Source of the DNA: Megalonaias nervosa
Taxonomy: Eukaryota > Mollusca > Bivalvia > Unionida > Unionidae
Reading direction: 5' to 3'
Length of the DNA stretch: 64,000 nucleotides
NCBI GenBank assembly: GCA_016617855.1
Contig: JAECUM010009754.1
Location: 1 to 64,000, forward strand
This document shows, one piece after another, positions 34,880-46,475 of this stretch. A program made the position numbers and the translations under genes. Below the pieces are notes generated by a model that saw nothing but the letters and a program-made list of their open reading frames with translations, was not told where the DNA came from and made no database searches. Every line of letters begins with the position of its first letter. Positions within the stretch are counted from its first letter, which is position 1.

Positions 34880-36300
34880 CGGGGACTTCCTTAAACAATG
34901 GAGCGAAACAATATCTTCCCATTACACAAAAAAGTCTCTTCAGATAACCCTAAAAATTACAAAGATATATCTCTCATTGATATCTTGAATACAATTTTTA
35001 CAAGTATTTTAAACTAACGCCTCAGTGCTGCGAAGATAATAAAAAAAATGAAGGAGCTCCGCCGCAAAGGCTACTCAAAAATAGATAATATTTTTTCGCT
35101 TCAAGCAATGGTTCAGAAATACTTGAGTAAAAGAGGGGTCGTTTTACTGTCTCTTGGTAGACTTTTCCAAAGCTTTTGACTCTACTGCTCATGTAAAATT
35201 ACTTACTTGCTTTGGCAAAAATGGTATCGGTGGGAAGCTATTTAAGGTTCTAGACTTGATGCACCAAAATCTAATTTCATGAGTGCAGATGAAATGGCAA
35301 TATACAAATTCTTTACCTGAAATATTGGCATCAGACAAGGCTGTGTATTAAAGTCTCTTCTGTTCAATCTGTTTATTAATAATTTAATATCAGACCTGGC
35401 ATAACTGTATCCTTATTACACAAGACACATCTGACCATACCGCGCTCTTGTATGCTGATGACGTTGCAGACTGTGTTGCTTCAGTCGGTTCTATACAAAG
35501 GCAAATTAATATTGTGGAGACATTTTGTGAAAATAGTAAAATGTGTGTTAATTTAGATAAAACGAAACTTACTGTACTCAGAAACGGTGGACTTTCGAGG
35601 AGTAAGGAAAAATGGTATTATAAGGATAAAAAAAAGTCCAAACCGTATCCGAGTATAAATACATGGGATTATATTTTACTCCTGAACTTATATGGGCTAA
35701 AGCAAAGCAAAAACTCGCAATTCAAGCAAACAAGTTTCTACATATAGTATTATTCAAAATAAGTTTGGCAACTTTTCTGTGACCGACGCTTTGAAACTAA
35801 TTGATGCTATGATCACGCCTGTATTAACCTATGCTGCTGAAATTGGGGGTATGAATTATTTACATACAATTGAAAAGGTACATGATTGGTTCTGCACAAG
35901 ATTTCTAAACCTTCCGAGACATACATACGCCATTTTACCACGAGGAGAATGTGGAAACTACCTCTCTGTTTTAATTATTATTGTCATAATAAATCAACTT
36001 GCACAATCCATCTTTGTAGCATTTCAACAGAAGAGATCAAATGTACTCTTAACAAAAATATTATTTTAATTAATTTATTTTTTTCTCTACCTGTATGGAA
36101 GATCACAACTATGTAGTTATATAATGCTAATTCTGTTTCATCTTCTACAAATATTCTATATTTTGTCTTTCCTTTCTGGCCACACTGTTAGATCTATTTG
36201 TAATTTGGAGCTCTAAATTATTGCAATATTGTTGAGTAACTGCAATATCATAGGCCTATGGCCCTCATCACCAATAAACTATTGTCATTGTCATTGTCAT
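34880..36300 (+). mobile_element. Dead LINE with RT (YADD box) and tandem 3' tail
   Basis: Non-LTR retrotransposon RT in broken frames: NPKNY (fingers) near 34950, IRQGCVLKSLLFNLFINNL near 35330-35390, the catalytic box ALLYADDVADCV at about 35440-35475, and CVNLDKTKLTVLRNGG near 35540-35590. Then come ALKLIDAMITPVLTYAAEIGG and a C-terminal WFCTRFLNLPRHTY. It ends near 36300 in AATAAACTATTGTCATTGTC, a short tandem (ATTGTC)n tail typical of LINEs without poly(A). Stops and frameshifts throughout. Confidence 0.82.
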
Positions 36301-39300
36301 AGCAACTCTGATATTTTCATAACACACAGCAAAAACAAATTAGTCTGTGTTAGTCCATGTTGTCCATGTGGGGATAGTGCAAGCAGATATAAGGCTTTAT
36401 CACAAGTGAACACATTAATTATGATACCTGAGTTAAGTGTTTCCAATTTATTCAGTGTGGCCTTAGTAACCTACACAGGAAATTCAATATTGCCAAAATT
36501 AAGTTCATTCAGGTGCTGCCGGTATTTTCGAGGCTAGTCTTTATTGTCACTGACAGGATGTCACGCGGATAAGATCACTCATTCGTGAATCTTTTAATGC
36601 CTTTGTCAATTTTATCAATGATAGCCTTTGTGTCTTTACCGTTCAGAACTGTACAAGCGCCGCTGTAAATCCACGGTGCATTAGTTGTAAATCCAACCTT
36701 GACCTGACTAAGCGGCATAACCAAATGCGCATTAAGAACAATATCTGTTTTAACTCCAGAGTGGTCAGGGTGTTGTAACACCGATATGAAGGAATCATAA
36801 TTGATAACAGTTGTCGAGCGTCTTGCCTGGTTTGTATGCGTGTGGGATAAATACCATACGATTTTCTAATTCACCACAACGCGTATGATACTTAAATTCA
36901 GCTACTTGCGATTTCCGTGCTCGTTCACGAATATACTTAGCAACTCTTTTAGCATGGAAGACGCAGTACGTTTGTGTTCATCGCGATGACTGTTTTGTTC
37001 ATCCGCAAACGCACCTAATATCTTAAGTATGTCAGCTATTCTTGCACCTCTGGTATTCGTACATTACGCTCAAGCGCAAATTATTTCAGTTGAAGTAACG
37101 TTGCTGTATTTATAACCTTTGTTGTATTAGCATCAGATGATGATGCAAGAAGGTCCAGTGCAACTTTAGGTTTCAATAATTTAAGTATGTTAGGTTTTCG
37201 CATACTGCTTTGTATTAGTATCTCATTCTGCCGTGTGATTAGTTATACTGATACACATTTGTCACGCTTATATAAGGGGAAATCCTACTCTAATTGAGAA
37301 GTCAGTCAATAAATTGTTTTATTATTTTTACTCCACAAGGATCGGAACTGCAATCGCTTCAATCCTAGCTAATTTTTTTTCGTTGATTTCCGTGTCGGTT
37401 TAATTTATTTCTGTGTCTGTTTTGGGTTTTTGTGCATTCACAAGTGTCTGTACAATCACAGGTGTTTGTGCCAATCTCTGCCTATGCGTGTGTTAATATT
37501 CACTAACAGATCCACATGGTCAGCAAAATTGATTACGCGATTGACACCAACAGTGGTCAGTAAGTAACACAAGCAAATGTGTTTTGTAATATTCATAATG
37601 GCTTGTTCTGCCGCAGAGTTCATATTTTCCAAGGCATATATACCTCTGCAGTTGCTGCGTCCCAATGCCATTGAGCTTTATATATATATAAGTTTATTTG
37701 ATTGGAAATTCCACATCACTGGACTCAAATGGATTCATAAGCTTTCGTTGAACATCGCAACTCTTTTATCTCCTCCTCCGCATCAAATGGTATGCTGATA
37801 TTGAGGCTATGTGGATAGAGAACTTTATAGAGTTCATTACGCAATTTTATTGTAATTCGAAATTTTTAATCAGGCTTTCTCAAAAATAAAGACTTGTTCT
37901 TTTTGGAATCAAATAAAATGTTGCAAACGTAGATGTAAATTCATCTGCAAACGCGGATAAAATGAATTCCAGCTCAGTAGCAGCCCAAAGTAACTCAAAT
38001 GACCCATCACTGACTATTACACCACCTCGAATACTACCAGTCTTTGTACGTTTGTATCCAATAGCATTAAACGTCTTGGAGTGTTGGTAAATTTCTTCAA
38101 TGGATTTTGCTTCGTTGCTTTTATTACTAGATTCTGAAAATTATTTCCAGTGCCTATGCTGCTCTGTTTCTGCGTCGTTGTACCACATTTCGTGGATATA
38201 CTGAAGATTGGTGAGTTCGGATTCCATTGATATATGATACCAAGAAACATTTGTTTAATTGATCTGCTCTTGGATATCTTCATCATTACGTTAGAACATT
38301 CGCTCAGATCATCAAGGGATTCATTCAAATCACTATGCTCGCTAGCAGCAAATGTAATAAGTGATTTACTCAACATTAGAACCTTCATTTTTTTCTTGTA
38401 CAATATCATATGATTTTCTTTTATCTTTTTCTACTCATAGGCTTGGCCAAGTATGCATCGTTGCGGTTCCTAAACTAAACAATTTATGAACTTGTTTAAG
38501 TTTTTTTCAGCTACATCGTATACGTGCTAGTCATTTGGTAGATTAAAGCATTTGCAGTGATCTCCATACATTCCTTCAAATTATTTTGTGAGTCGATCTG
38601 TGAAGTTTTGTGCATGATATATCTATACCGTGGCAATTCTTCAATATAAAATAGTGTTTCTGAAAGAAAAATATTTTCCTGCTTTAAAACGTATTTCAAC
38701 ACTGTATAATGTTCCTTTTATGGGGAAATTTCCTGCCAACACTTTATGTAATGCTCGTGCTGCAGTAGAAAAATTAACAACTGGTGAATACTGTTTTCTG
38801 TAGAATAAGACGCAAAGGTATTAGACAAATTAATAATATGTAAGTGGAAACTAAAGTTGTGCTATGGCCAAATTCGAAGATGTATCAGATCCAGCATCTG
38901 GGCGTGTATGTGTTACTGGATCGAAGTAAAAGAAATTTTTAAATATTATTCATATCCGGCTAGAGTCCCTTACCAGCAAAAAGTTGAATTACAAGTGCAG
39001 GACACGTCTAGGTGTTTTCTTCCATGAAAAGTGTTTCTGGAAATTGAGGGAAAACTGGTAACAATTATGATCCCAATCCCAGAGTTTGATTAGTTTACAA
39101 CGGAATCATGACGTTGTTCAACAGTACACGTTATTCCATCAATAGAAAGGAAATCGAATCAATTCTTCACAACATCGACGTAGCCACGACGATTATTGGA
39201 CTTGCCACGTAGAGTGATGATTACACGAGAACAGCTGGCCCAACAATGATATTTGTCAAAGATGTAACTGATTATGCAAATCAAAGACTGTACAAATTTC

Positions 39301-40340
39301 GTCAGCCTACACAGGATGCTTTTTTGGACCATCAACATGCTGGTATGGATGCCAGACCCGGTGTTGGTGGCGCCGATATGAAGTTCAACGCCACTGCTAT
39401 TTTCAACCTTGGATTTGCACAGCGTCAATCACAACTCACCGATGATTCATTAAGGTTTTCGTGTGCCGTTCCCTCAGTCACATATTTGGGCTTTGCAGAA
39501 ATATTCGCAAGGTTATTTTTCGGCCAAAACACTCTTTCAAATTATTTTGCGCAAACGATGCAGTTTGACGTGGTGCAGGTGTCGCTAATGGTAAAGTTGA
39601 GTTATCAACATTGACTTTGTGGATGCATGTGCTAACACCTTCGCTATCTAAGGGATCACCTTTGTTATCATTTATGCAATCTAGAACCGCTTCAAAGCTA
39701 TCGTTTTTCTAACATACCATAGATGCACCCCCTCTAACTCGCAAATTGTGGGGCAGTTTACCTGTCAAATAAGTACGCAACATGGTATTTCTGCACCAAA
39801 GCAAGTGTTCGTTGCGTTTCAAAATGTAAATCGATTATTAACCAAGAGCATAACAAAACTGTATTTTACAACTTAGGAGTGACTGAAGTTTCTTTGCAGT
39901 TAATCTGTCATCAGGAACCCTCCAAAGAAGTTTTGCTTAACTATACAGAAAATCAAACTGCACGTGCATGTCAGAATTTGTGATCGCATATGGACCGACA
40001 TAAAAAGTAGACATTGGTTTACAAATTTCCCAACAAGACTTTGTACGTTTTATCCGATTTACTATTTTTTATTTGAACACCATAGTTGTTCAGACAATCC
40101 ACTGATGACATGTATTTTCATCCACGGGTAAATGCAGCTCCAGTTTATGGTTACCGATGTTATGCTGTCATACACTCTGACACGACCCTGCTTCTGGAGG
40201 GTGCGTGTGGCCGAATGAGTCCTTGATGCGCCTGTGGAAAGTACATAGAATTCATAATTATACCTGTTACGTATTTAAATCATAATATCATATCGCGACG
40301 TGAAGGTCGGCCTTAGTGAACATCAGCTGGAAAAATAAAA
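36301..40340. other. Degenerate region, possibly the 5' side of the right Polinton-like element
   Basis: No intact gene. Short frames on both strands (for example 36575-36781 -, 37456-37671 -, 38017-38409 -, 39246-39614 +) look like decayed protein rather than random sequence, but I cannot assign them. The frame at 39246-39614 reads ADMKFNATAIFNLGFAQRQS, which could be capsid-like; unproven. Confidence 0.35.
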
Positions 40341-40345
40341 AATCG

Positions 40346-40633
40346 CAATAAAAAAACAACTGTGGGGTCACACTGAATCTTTCTTCAACAAAGTTATCTG
40401 GAAATGTCCCCATGTGATTGGCCCAAACAAAACGCACTCAGCTTAATGCGGTCAAACACAATAACACCTCAGTTGTGCTAAATTGATCCAAATCTGAGAT
40501 GACACAAATGCTAAAGACCGGTGGAATATTTGCATTCCTTGCAGCTATTCTTGCTTTGTTAGCAGCAGTGGCTCCAGCGGTTGCAAAACCTGCAGCGTTA
40601 GGGGCTGTCTGAACTGCATTTGGAATGGCACTA
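40346..40633 (+). pseudogene. Polinton pX-like small capsid-associated protein remnant
   Basis: A + strand frame interrupted by three stops. It reads GVTLNLSSTKLSGNVP, then LNAVKHNNTSVVLN, then EMTQMLKTGGIFAFLAAILA and an Ala/Leu-rich hydrophobic stretch. Polar repeats followed by a Gly/Ala/Leu-rich hydrophobic tail fit pX-like proteins of Polinton-type elements. It sits directly upstream of the protease remnant, on the same strand. Confidence 0.6.
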
Positions 40634-40756
40634 TAAAATAGCGATTGACGGTCGCATATGAATAAAAAAGGAAAAGGCATCTGATTACTAGGAACAAGTC
40701 GTAGAATACCATTGGGAAGAGGTCTTCAATTACTCGGTACAACACGCAGAAGGTCA

Positions 40757-41090
40757 CGCCGTTAACCCGTCCATTGACTAACCTTGATTTACTCGCGATG
40801 ATAAAATCAATAAAACATTTTCGTGGTGTCTTTATTGTTAAACTGAATTTACCAAAAGGACCTGGCACTCATTGGGTTGCATATGTGGTGACAACTGAAC
40901 ATCGTTTGTACATTGAATTATATGGACTTCCACCACCCTTTGAAGTTGTTGATTTAACAAAAAACGGTTGACAACAACCACAGCTTCATTCGACAATACC
41001 AGTACAAGATTGGCTGGGCGGCCCATATGCGGTCATCTTGTTTCTGAAGGGTTGCATGCACTCGCGGGAAGTTAAACATTTTCGAGCCCA
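40757..41090 (+). pseudogene. Adenovirus-type cysteine protease remnant (Polinton)
   Basis: Visible motifs: LTNLDLLAMIKSIKHFRGVF, GPGTHWVAYVVTTEHRLYIE (catalytic His in GTHW) and ELYGLPPPFEVVD. In a shifted frame, ICGHLVSEGLHAL carries the putative catalytic Cys (codon at 41028-41030). The stretch between FRGVF and GPGTHW is short compared with the family, so some residues are deleted, and a stop near 40970 precedes the frame change. The protease would mature capsid proteins; this copy cannot. Confidence 0.75.
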
Positions 41091-41141
41091 ACCCAGCAGG
41101 CACATATCAATTTCACATTGTAGTACGTTAATATTATAAAA

Positions 41142-41629
41142 ATGTCTATTAACCTTTACGGACGTTACTCAGCTCGACAACACGGTGCTAATGTGGATCT
41201 GGGCAGATTTGCCACCAAAGCTGATTTGACCGAGTTGACAAGTCGCGTTGTTGTTGGTGTTGATCGAATTGGTAAACTTAAAACGTCTAATGTCTGTATT
41301 CTAGATATTCTTGTCAAGTTGAATGGCAATGTCGCAAAGAACCTGTCTGAGATAACTGAAACGGTGCAGTAAGAGAGTCTGGGGTGTCTGTTGCTTATAT
41401 CAAAGAGTATGTTGATAATGCTAATGCTACAACAAAACAATGTGTGGGTGAACAAATTGCCAACATGCCCGCACCACCACGGGAAGTAATTTCATATACA
41501 CCATACCAAAGGTGCTGTACAATGAAGGAGGTGAATAGAACTTATAATAATATAATAACAAATGGCCGATTTGTTTTTGATAATGTGAATGGTTTTGATA
41601 AATCTAAATCTCATAATTTAACCGCTTGA
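41142..41629 (+). pseudogene. Coiled-coil protein of the right Polinton-like remnant
   Basis: Two frames (41142-41372 and 41384-41629) that join by a small frameshift: MSINLYGRYSARQHG, heptad-like FATKADLTELTSRVVVGVDR, NVAKNLSEITETV, then VAYIKEYVDNANATTK and MPAPPREVISYTPYQ. Alternating hydrophobics predict a trimeric or dimeric shaft, possibly a fibre or tail component. Family not recognised; assignment by neighbourhood. Confidence 0.5.
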
Positions 41630-41895
41630 GAGCCTTTAAAGTATTTATTTATTGTATTTGGTTATTATTGTGGATGGAGTAAATTAACACCATTCATAAA
41701 TAATCAGCCTGGTCCACGAGTATTAATAGGTGACTAACGTGACACCAGTTTTCCAAAACCTTTCATATCCCACACCAAGCATTGATAGCTAAAGATGAAA
41801 TCCAGTTTGAAGCATTCCGCGTCTTTCATTAAGGCTACTTAACCCCCGTCTTTGATGTTTGTATTTAAGATTAGATTTATCATTATATATAAGCA

Positions 41896-42212
41896 ATGCG
41901 TTCTGACCGCAGCGATGAATTTGCGGAATTTACCGACGGAATGTTAAACCAATTGACAGCGGATGATAACATTAATGGCATTAATGGCGATTTTATTCAA
42001 CTTGTCGACGAATTTATATGCTTCAAAGTGGTGTCACCAGACCACCGTATACTTTCAAATCTAATCTTGCTAAGGGTCAAATACAAATTACCTCTAATGT
42101 GACAATGCCAACTCAAGGTAAACTTGGCGTAGTAGCTCTAGCACGTGGAAACGCCCAATCGTTGGAGGAGCCACCAGGTGTAAAAACACTCAGGGATTGT
42201 TTCTACAACTAA
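41896..42212 (+). pseudogene. Unassigned ORF remnant in the Polinton-like region
   Basis: Overlapping frames 41896-42102 (MRSDRSDEFAEFTDGMLNQL) and 42018-42212 (NVTMPTQGKLGVVALARGNA) look like one protein broken by a frameshift. No family recognised. Confidence 0.35.
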
Positions 42213-42539
42213 TTAGTGGAATTCATCTCTGAACTCACCCATGTTACCTTTTCCAAAGAATATGTAAAACCAACATGGGCTCAGTTGAGGCATAAATGAT
42301 TTAGCAAGGACGAACGTGTACGTTTAACAGTTATTTGGCGACGACGTTTCAAATGCCATGCACGGGTGCAACCAGTATATTTATAAATAAGATTATAAAT
42401 GAAATGGGTGCTAGATCCCCAGAACATAAAATTGTTGAAATTTAAATATTCTTCAGAGATTTGTTTTATGATTGTAAGACAGTTGTGCCAATGATACACC
42501 TGGACGTGATAAGTCCGGAAAAGGCATGCACGTCATGCA

Positions 42540-42985
42540 ATGGACCCTCAATGTTTCCGACGTGAAAAAATAATCGAAGCGGAACAACAGCTGCGAGAAG
42601 AAATCACGAAGAGAACAGCGTTCATAGTGAAATACAAACGAGTGTGTTTGGTCGTTGATGCTAATTTTGGTCTTGCAGTGGCAACAATTGTTGCTCTTGG
42701 TGTGACTGAGTTGCAACCACGACAACCATCATAGGTGTCGGAGCTATACTGATAGTAACCGATGTCTCTGGGGGTGCTAACAAATTAATTTTGATACGAT
42801 TACATTCACGAATACACGCTTATTCAGAACTGCTTGTACCGGCACAAAATGGGCTCAAAACAAGCAGTAAGCTCTATTCGGTGGCTATCGAGGATAAAAT
42901 AATTAGCGCGAGAATGTGCTATTGGAAAAGGAAAATAACCAACAATTCCCAGCACGGATAAGAAACCACTTATCATATTTACAGA
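42540..42985 (+). pseudogene. Membrane-segment protein remnant with an amphipathic C-terminal module
   Basis: A first part (REKIIEAEQQLREEITKRTA, then VVDANFGLAVATIVALGV) ends at 42734. Coding resumes in another frame with TTIIGVGAILIVTDVSGGAN, then HAYSELLVPAQNGLK and YSVAIEDKIISAR. Coiled coil, small-residue hydrophobic segment and charged helical tail resemble a protein type I associate with Polinton-like elements of invertebrates, unnamed. Frame broken. Confidence 0.5.
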
Positions 42986-44118
42986 CAATAAAAGTTGAGT
43001 GAAAAAATTGACAAAGGTGGTTTTGCTTAGCGTCACTGTATGACTCTAGCTGCTAGCTTGGGCCACATCACTTTCGTGAATTATTAATTTTTTTGTAATC
43101 CACGGGTTGCACAACATGTGTGGCTTGCTTGCTAAAGTCAGTAAAAGTCATGGGAGATAGAGGCTGTGACCTAAAAAAAATGGTAGTAAAACTTCAAACC
43201 CTTCATTATAATACTACTACTCCCAACAGCACAGAATGTAACTGTACGATTTATAAATAACATTGAACAGAGATCAAGCATCAGAAAGTATGAATCTAAA
43301 AAAGTGAGAATCCAAAAAGTCGAGAACAGAATGAATAATTAAACGCAGTCATGCTCATGCAGCTGTCATGAGACTGGTCCATCTTAACTGAGTCAAAGAT
43401 GTAGGATAATAAGTGATCATTGCCATTTTGTTAGTAGAGGTAATTGATTTAATTTTGTTACACCATGTGCTAGTCGCGTAGATTCAAGAACTTTATTTTA
43501 TAATACCATGGAAGCTTAGTACTTATTACCCAGTGGGATCAAGAACATTTCAGAAGTAGGTCGTTTTAAATCGTCTTTAAGTCAATCTTTTATATCAAAC
43601 TAAATTAAGAGAAAGAGTTCAATGATATTTTACTAGTTTGAACTGTATAAAAATAATGTTTATTTCTGAAATTATATTGTTAGTTGCAATACTCAAAAGT
43701 AATTTTGTTTTAAGTTTATTATCTAAGTTTTAATTTGCAAAATGTACGCTGACCTAATGGAAATAAGTTTTTATGAGCTTTGGTGAGTTTTTGGATGGTC
43801 AACATAAAATCATTTTCATTTTGCATTCTTATTTCTATATGTATTTATCTTTAAATATCGAGTCTTTCAATCTTAAAGGTAGAATTGTATGTTCTCTAGT
43901 GTTTCGACAAATTTATACATTTCGTGTTATGTTGGTGGAAGATGGTGTAGGTGTTGCAGCATTTATGTAAAGTATGGTTTACACGAGTTTTATTTCTGTT
44001 TGTACTGCAGTTGCATTATATGCATGCTGTGTCACAAGTTGTATGACTTATTTTGATTTGTTATTTGTATTACAACTTGTCTTATGTGTTGATCCCACCG
44101 AAAGAAACATTATCATCA

Positions 44119-44159
<41 letters not shown>

Positions 44160-45094
44160 GTTGTTGTTGTTGTTGTTGTTACAGATGACACAATACTTCA
44201 GTTTGTTTTACTTTGAGAGATGTTACAATAAATCAATAATTTTCACGGTCCTGTTAAAGTTCCAATGCCGCCGTTATGTGCAAAAAAAGTCGTATATGCC
44301 AAATCATTTGAATAATACTGAATTATGAAAGATATTGGTCCTGAACATCGTTGGGTGCCATTAAAACTAGATAATATCGACGTTTCGTCACGTTATGAGT
44401 CATGGAATATTTTCCTCAAACTGAGAAAACCGGCCATTTTCACGTGCTTACCAATAAATCCGATGTTGATCGTAGGCACCTCTCAATTTTAAACTGAATA
44501 TTTCAGCGTCGTTTATACCTAACATCTCGATTACATCAAAGAACGGTTAAAGTCAGATAGCGTTTTTCTTACAAATCATTTCCTTCCTTCCAGACTTTAG
44601 TTACATTGGAAGACAGGAGAAATTTATGGAAAACTTCGGCATTGGGGCTTTAAGATTTGTGATTATGCATTCAAATTCTTGCAGTTCTCCTAGTGCAATT
44701 TGCTTTATACTAATGCCACCCATAGCGGTTTTTTTCAATACTTGAAAAAACAGGAAATCACGATTTACAATTTGCTGTGAAAAGGTTTTTCAAGCGATAT
44801 ACTCGTCAACAAAGTCAATGCACTATTTAAGCCGGTAATACGAATGATGTTATTACTGAAAATATATGTACCTTCGTAAATGAGCCAATTAAGCGTCAAG
44901 ATATAAAATTTAAATCATCTCGTTCTAGCTGACTCTCTCGTATGGTTGATCAGAAAAGCAATTATACATACGGTAAAGCGAGGAGATGCATAGACCTTGG
45001 TACCACAGTGAAGAGAGTCATATTTGCCTGAAGTGTATTGAATGATCTTTTTCTAGCAAAATAAGACAAGTACCCTAACAATCTTTGCTATATT
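42986..45094. other. Non-coding, no gene recognised
   Basis: AT-rich sequence with an (ATT)n/(GTT)n compound microsatellite at 44120-44180. Open frames over it are artefacts. Confidence 0.5.
44120..44180. repeat. (ATT)n(GTT)n microsatellite
   Basis: ATT array passing into a GTT array. Confidence 0.95.
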
Positions 45095-45298
45095 GGTTGG
45101 TTGGTTGCTTGCTTGTTTGCTTGTTAACGCCGCATTCAACAAATTATCGGCAATACAATACCGATGAAATGAGTGCTAAATGACTTTCCCCAAGGACACA
45201 CCAAAGCAGTCGATCCGAGTTGGGCATGCCGGGTATCGAATCCACGAAACCTTGATTTTCGTCTTCAGTGCTCTACCAACTGAGCAACAACGGCTCAG
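45095..45298 (-). mobile_element. tRNA-derived SINE
   Basis: On the - strand the head has Pol III boxes: an A-box-like GCTCAGTTGGTAGAGC (45270-45287 on +) and a B box GGATTCGATACCC (45231-45243 on +), about 30 nt apart. The body (GTCCTTGGGGAAAGTCA, GCGGCGTTAAC) and a short-repeat tail (CAAGCAAGCAACCAACCAACC) follow. Not a functional tRNA: the arms do not pair fully. Confidence 0.7.
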
Positions 45299-45305
45299 GC
45301 TGACT

Positions 45306-45310
<5 letters not shown>

Positions 45311-45369
<59 letters not shown>
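45311..45369. repeat. (GA)n microsatellite
   Basis: About 29 GA units just beyond the SINE head. Confidence 0.97.
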
Positions 45370-45371
<2 letters not shown>

Positions 45372-45410
45372 ACATTGGAAGTATCTGTGACCGGCTTGTG
45401 AAACAGGCTG

Positions 45411-45414
<4 letters not shown>

Positions 45415-45443
<29 letters not shown>

Positions 45444-45448
45444 TGTAT
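45415..45448. repeat. (GTAT)n microsatellite
   Basis: About eight GTAT units. Confidence 0.95.
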
Positions 45449-45499
45449 AGAACTACATTATGTGCCACTCATTTGTCTACACAGAATGATTCGTTGTCA

Positions 45500-45577
<78 letters not shown>
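45500..45577. repeat. (TA)n microsatellite
   Basis: About 39 TA units. Confidence 0.97.
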
Positions 45578-45582
<5 letters not shown>

Positions 45583-45853
45583 ATTACATATAGCCTTTTG
45601 ATCCCCGTATTCAGGGCCTACGTGGAAGCAGCCAAAACATATTACTTATGCACCTAGCTAGCAGATAGATAAGTATCAATGACTTATTTTGTGAAATTCA
45701 ACCCAGCGTTGTAGTAGGAAATGGGTAACGGGCAGAAGGAAAGACAGACGGACTGTCAGCCGTAGTGTTTCACATTATCTTGAGCGTGGGAATGACAAGC
45801 AAACAGCTATCTCACCACCGACTGCATCCATGTGAAAAACACATAAATGGGAA

Positions 45854-46156
45854 GTGGGTTTTTTTACTCTGTATTACCCAACAAATGAGACGAATATTTA
45901 TTTTCATTTGAAAACCGGTTTTTGCGATCCCCATCGCAACGTCTACATTTCACCAAGTGCATTGCGAGCGTGTAATGAAGCGTTTCTCAAGGTAAAGTCA
46001 TTGCCACCACTGCTTCAGAATTTGATACATATTACCCACTCTATTGAAGGCTGTAACTTGAATATAATTAACGCATCGCCGTATGTCACGCCCAGAGCCT
46101 TACATTTGCCGATACATATGACGTACGACCAATACAATCACTGGGCAAAGGCGTGA
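45854..46156 (+). CDS. Hypothetical ORF, possible element fragment
   Basis: A 100-codon frame (GTG at 45854 as first possible codon) with balanced composition and protein-like segments: FHLKTGFCDPHRNVYISPSA, KVKSLPPLLQNLIHITHSI, HLPIHMTYDQYNHWAKA. No splice logic or promoter seen and no family recognised. Its composition is unlike the Lys/Ile/Tyr-rich random frames nearby, so it may be a remnant of a real gene or element ORF. Could be spurious. Confidence 0.25.
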   Translation: MGFFTLYYPTNETNIYFHLKTGFCDPHRNVYISPSALRACNEAFLKVKSLPPLLQNLIHITHSIEGCNLNIINASPYVTPRALHLPIHMTYDQYNHWAKA

Positions 46157-46414
46157 ACATCACGAAATGTACATGCGCACTGGCAGCTTGTCGGACTTAA
46201 CAGACCTAATGTCTGTCAACTATCCAACTGCTTCTATAGTTAACACTGATTCTTATGGGGTAAAACTATCAGCATAGCATAATCTGGTTTTATTGGGTGC
46301 GCTCTGCTCTAGCCTTTGCAAAAATAATAAAACTTGTCACCTCCCGGTTTATGTTATTCGCTCAGATCTGGAGACTGTGAAATGGAGGTGGTATATCAAA
46401 GAGAATTGTAGAAA

Positions 46415-46475
46415 ATGATGATATGCTTGGCAATTCTCTTGATTTATGCAGTCATCCATCAATCTGGAGCATCAG
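46415..46475 (+). CDS. Signal-peptide exon of a second EGF/fucolectin-type receptor gene
   Basis: ATG at 46415 opens MMICLAILLIYAVIHQSGAS, a short n-region, a hydrophobic core and a small-residue cleavage region, directly followed by the donor G|GTACGT in phase 1. The phase fits the EGF-like exon at 52998. It is the start of a secreted or type I membrane protein. Another in-frame ATG at 46418 is equally possible. Confidence 0.75.

Noticed and set aside
40438..40868. Minus-strand frames over the pX/protease region
   Set aside because: They are shadows; the recognisable motifs (hydrophobic pX-like tail, GTHW, CGHL) are on the + strand.
45222..45298. tRNA gene on the - strand
   Set aside because: A and B boxes are present but arms do not pair properly and SINE body sequence follows; it is a SINE head.
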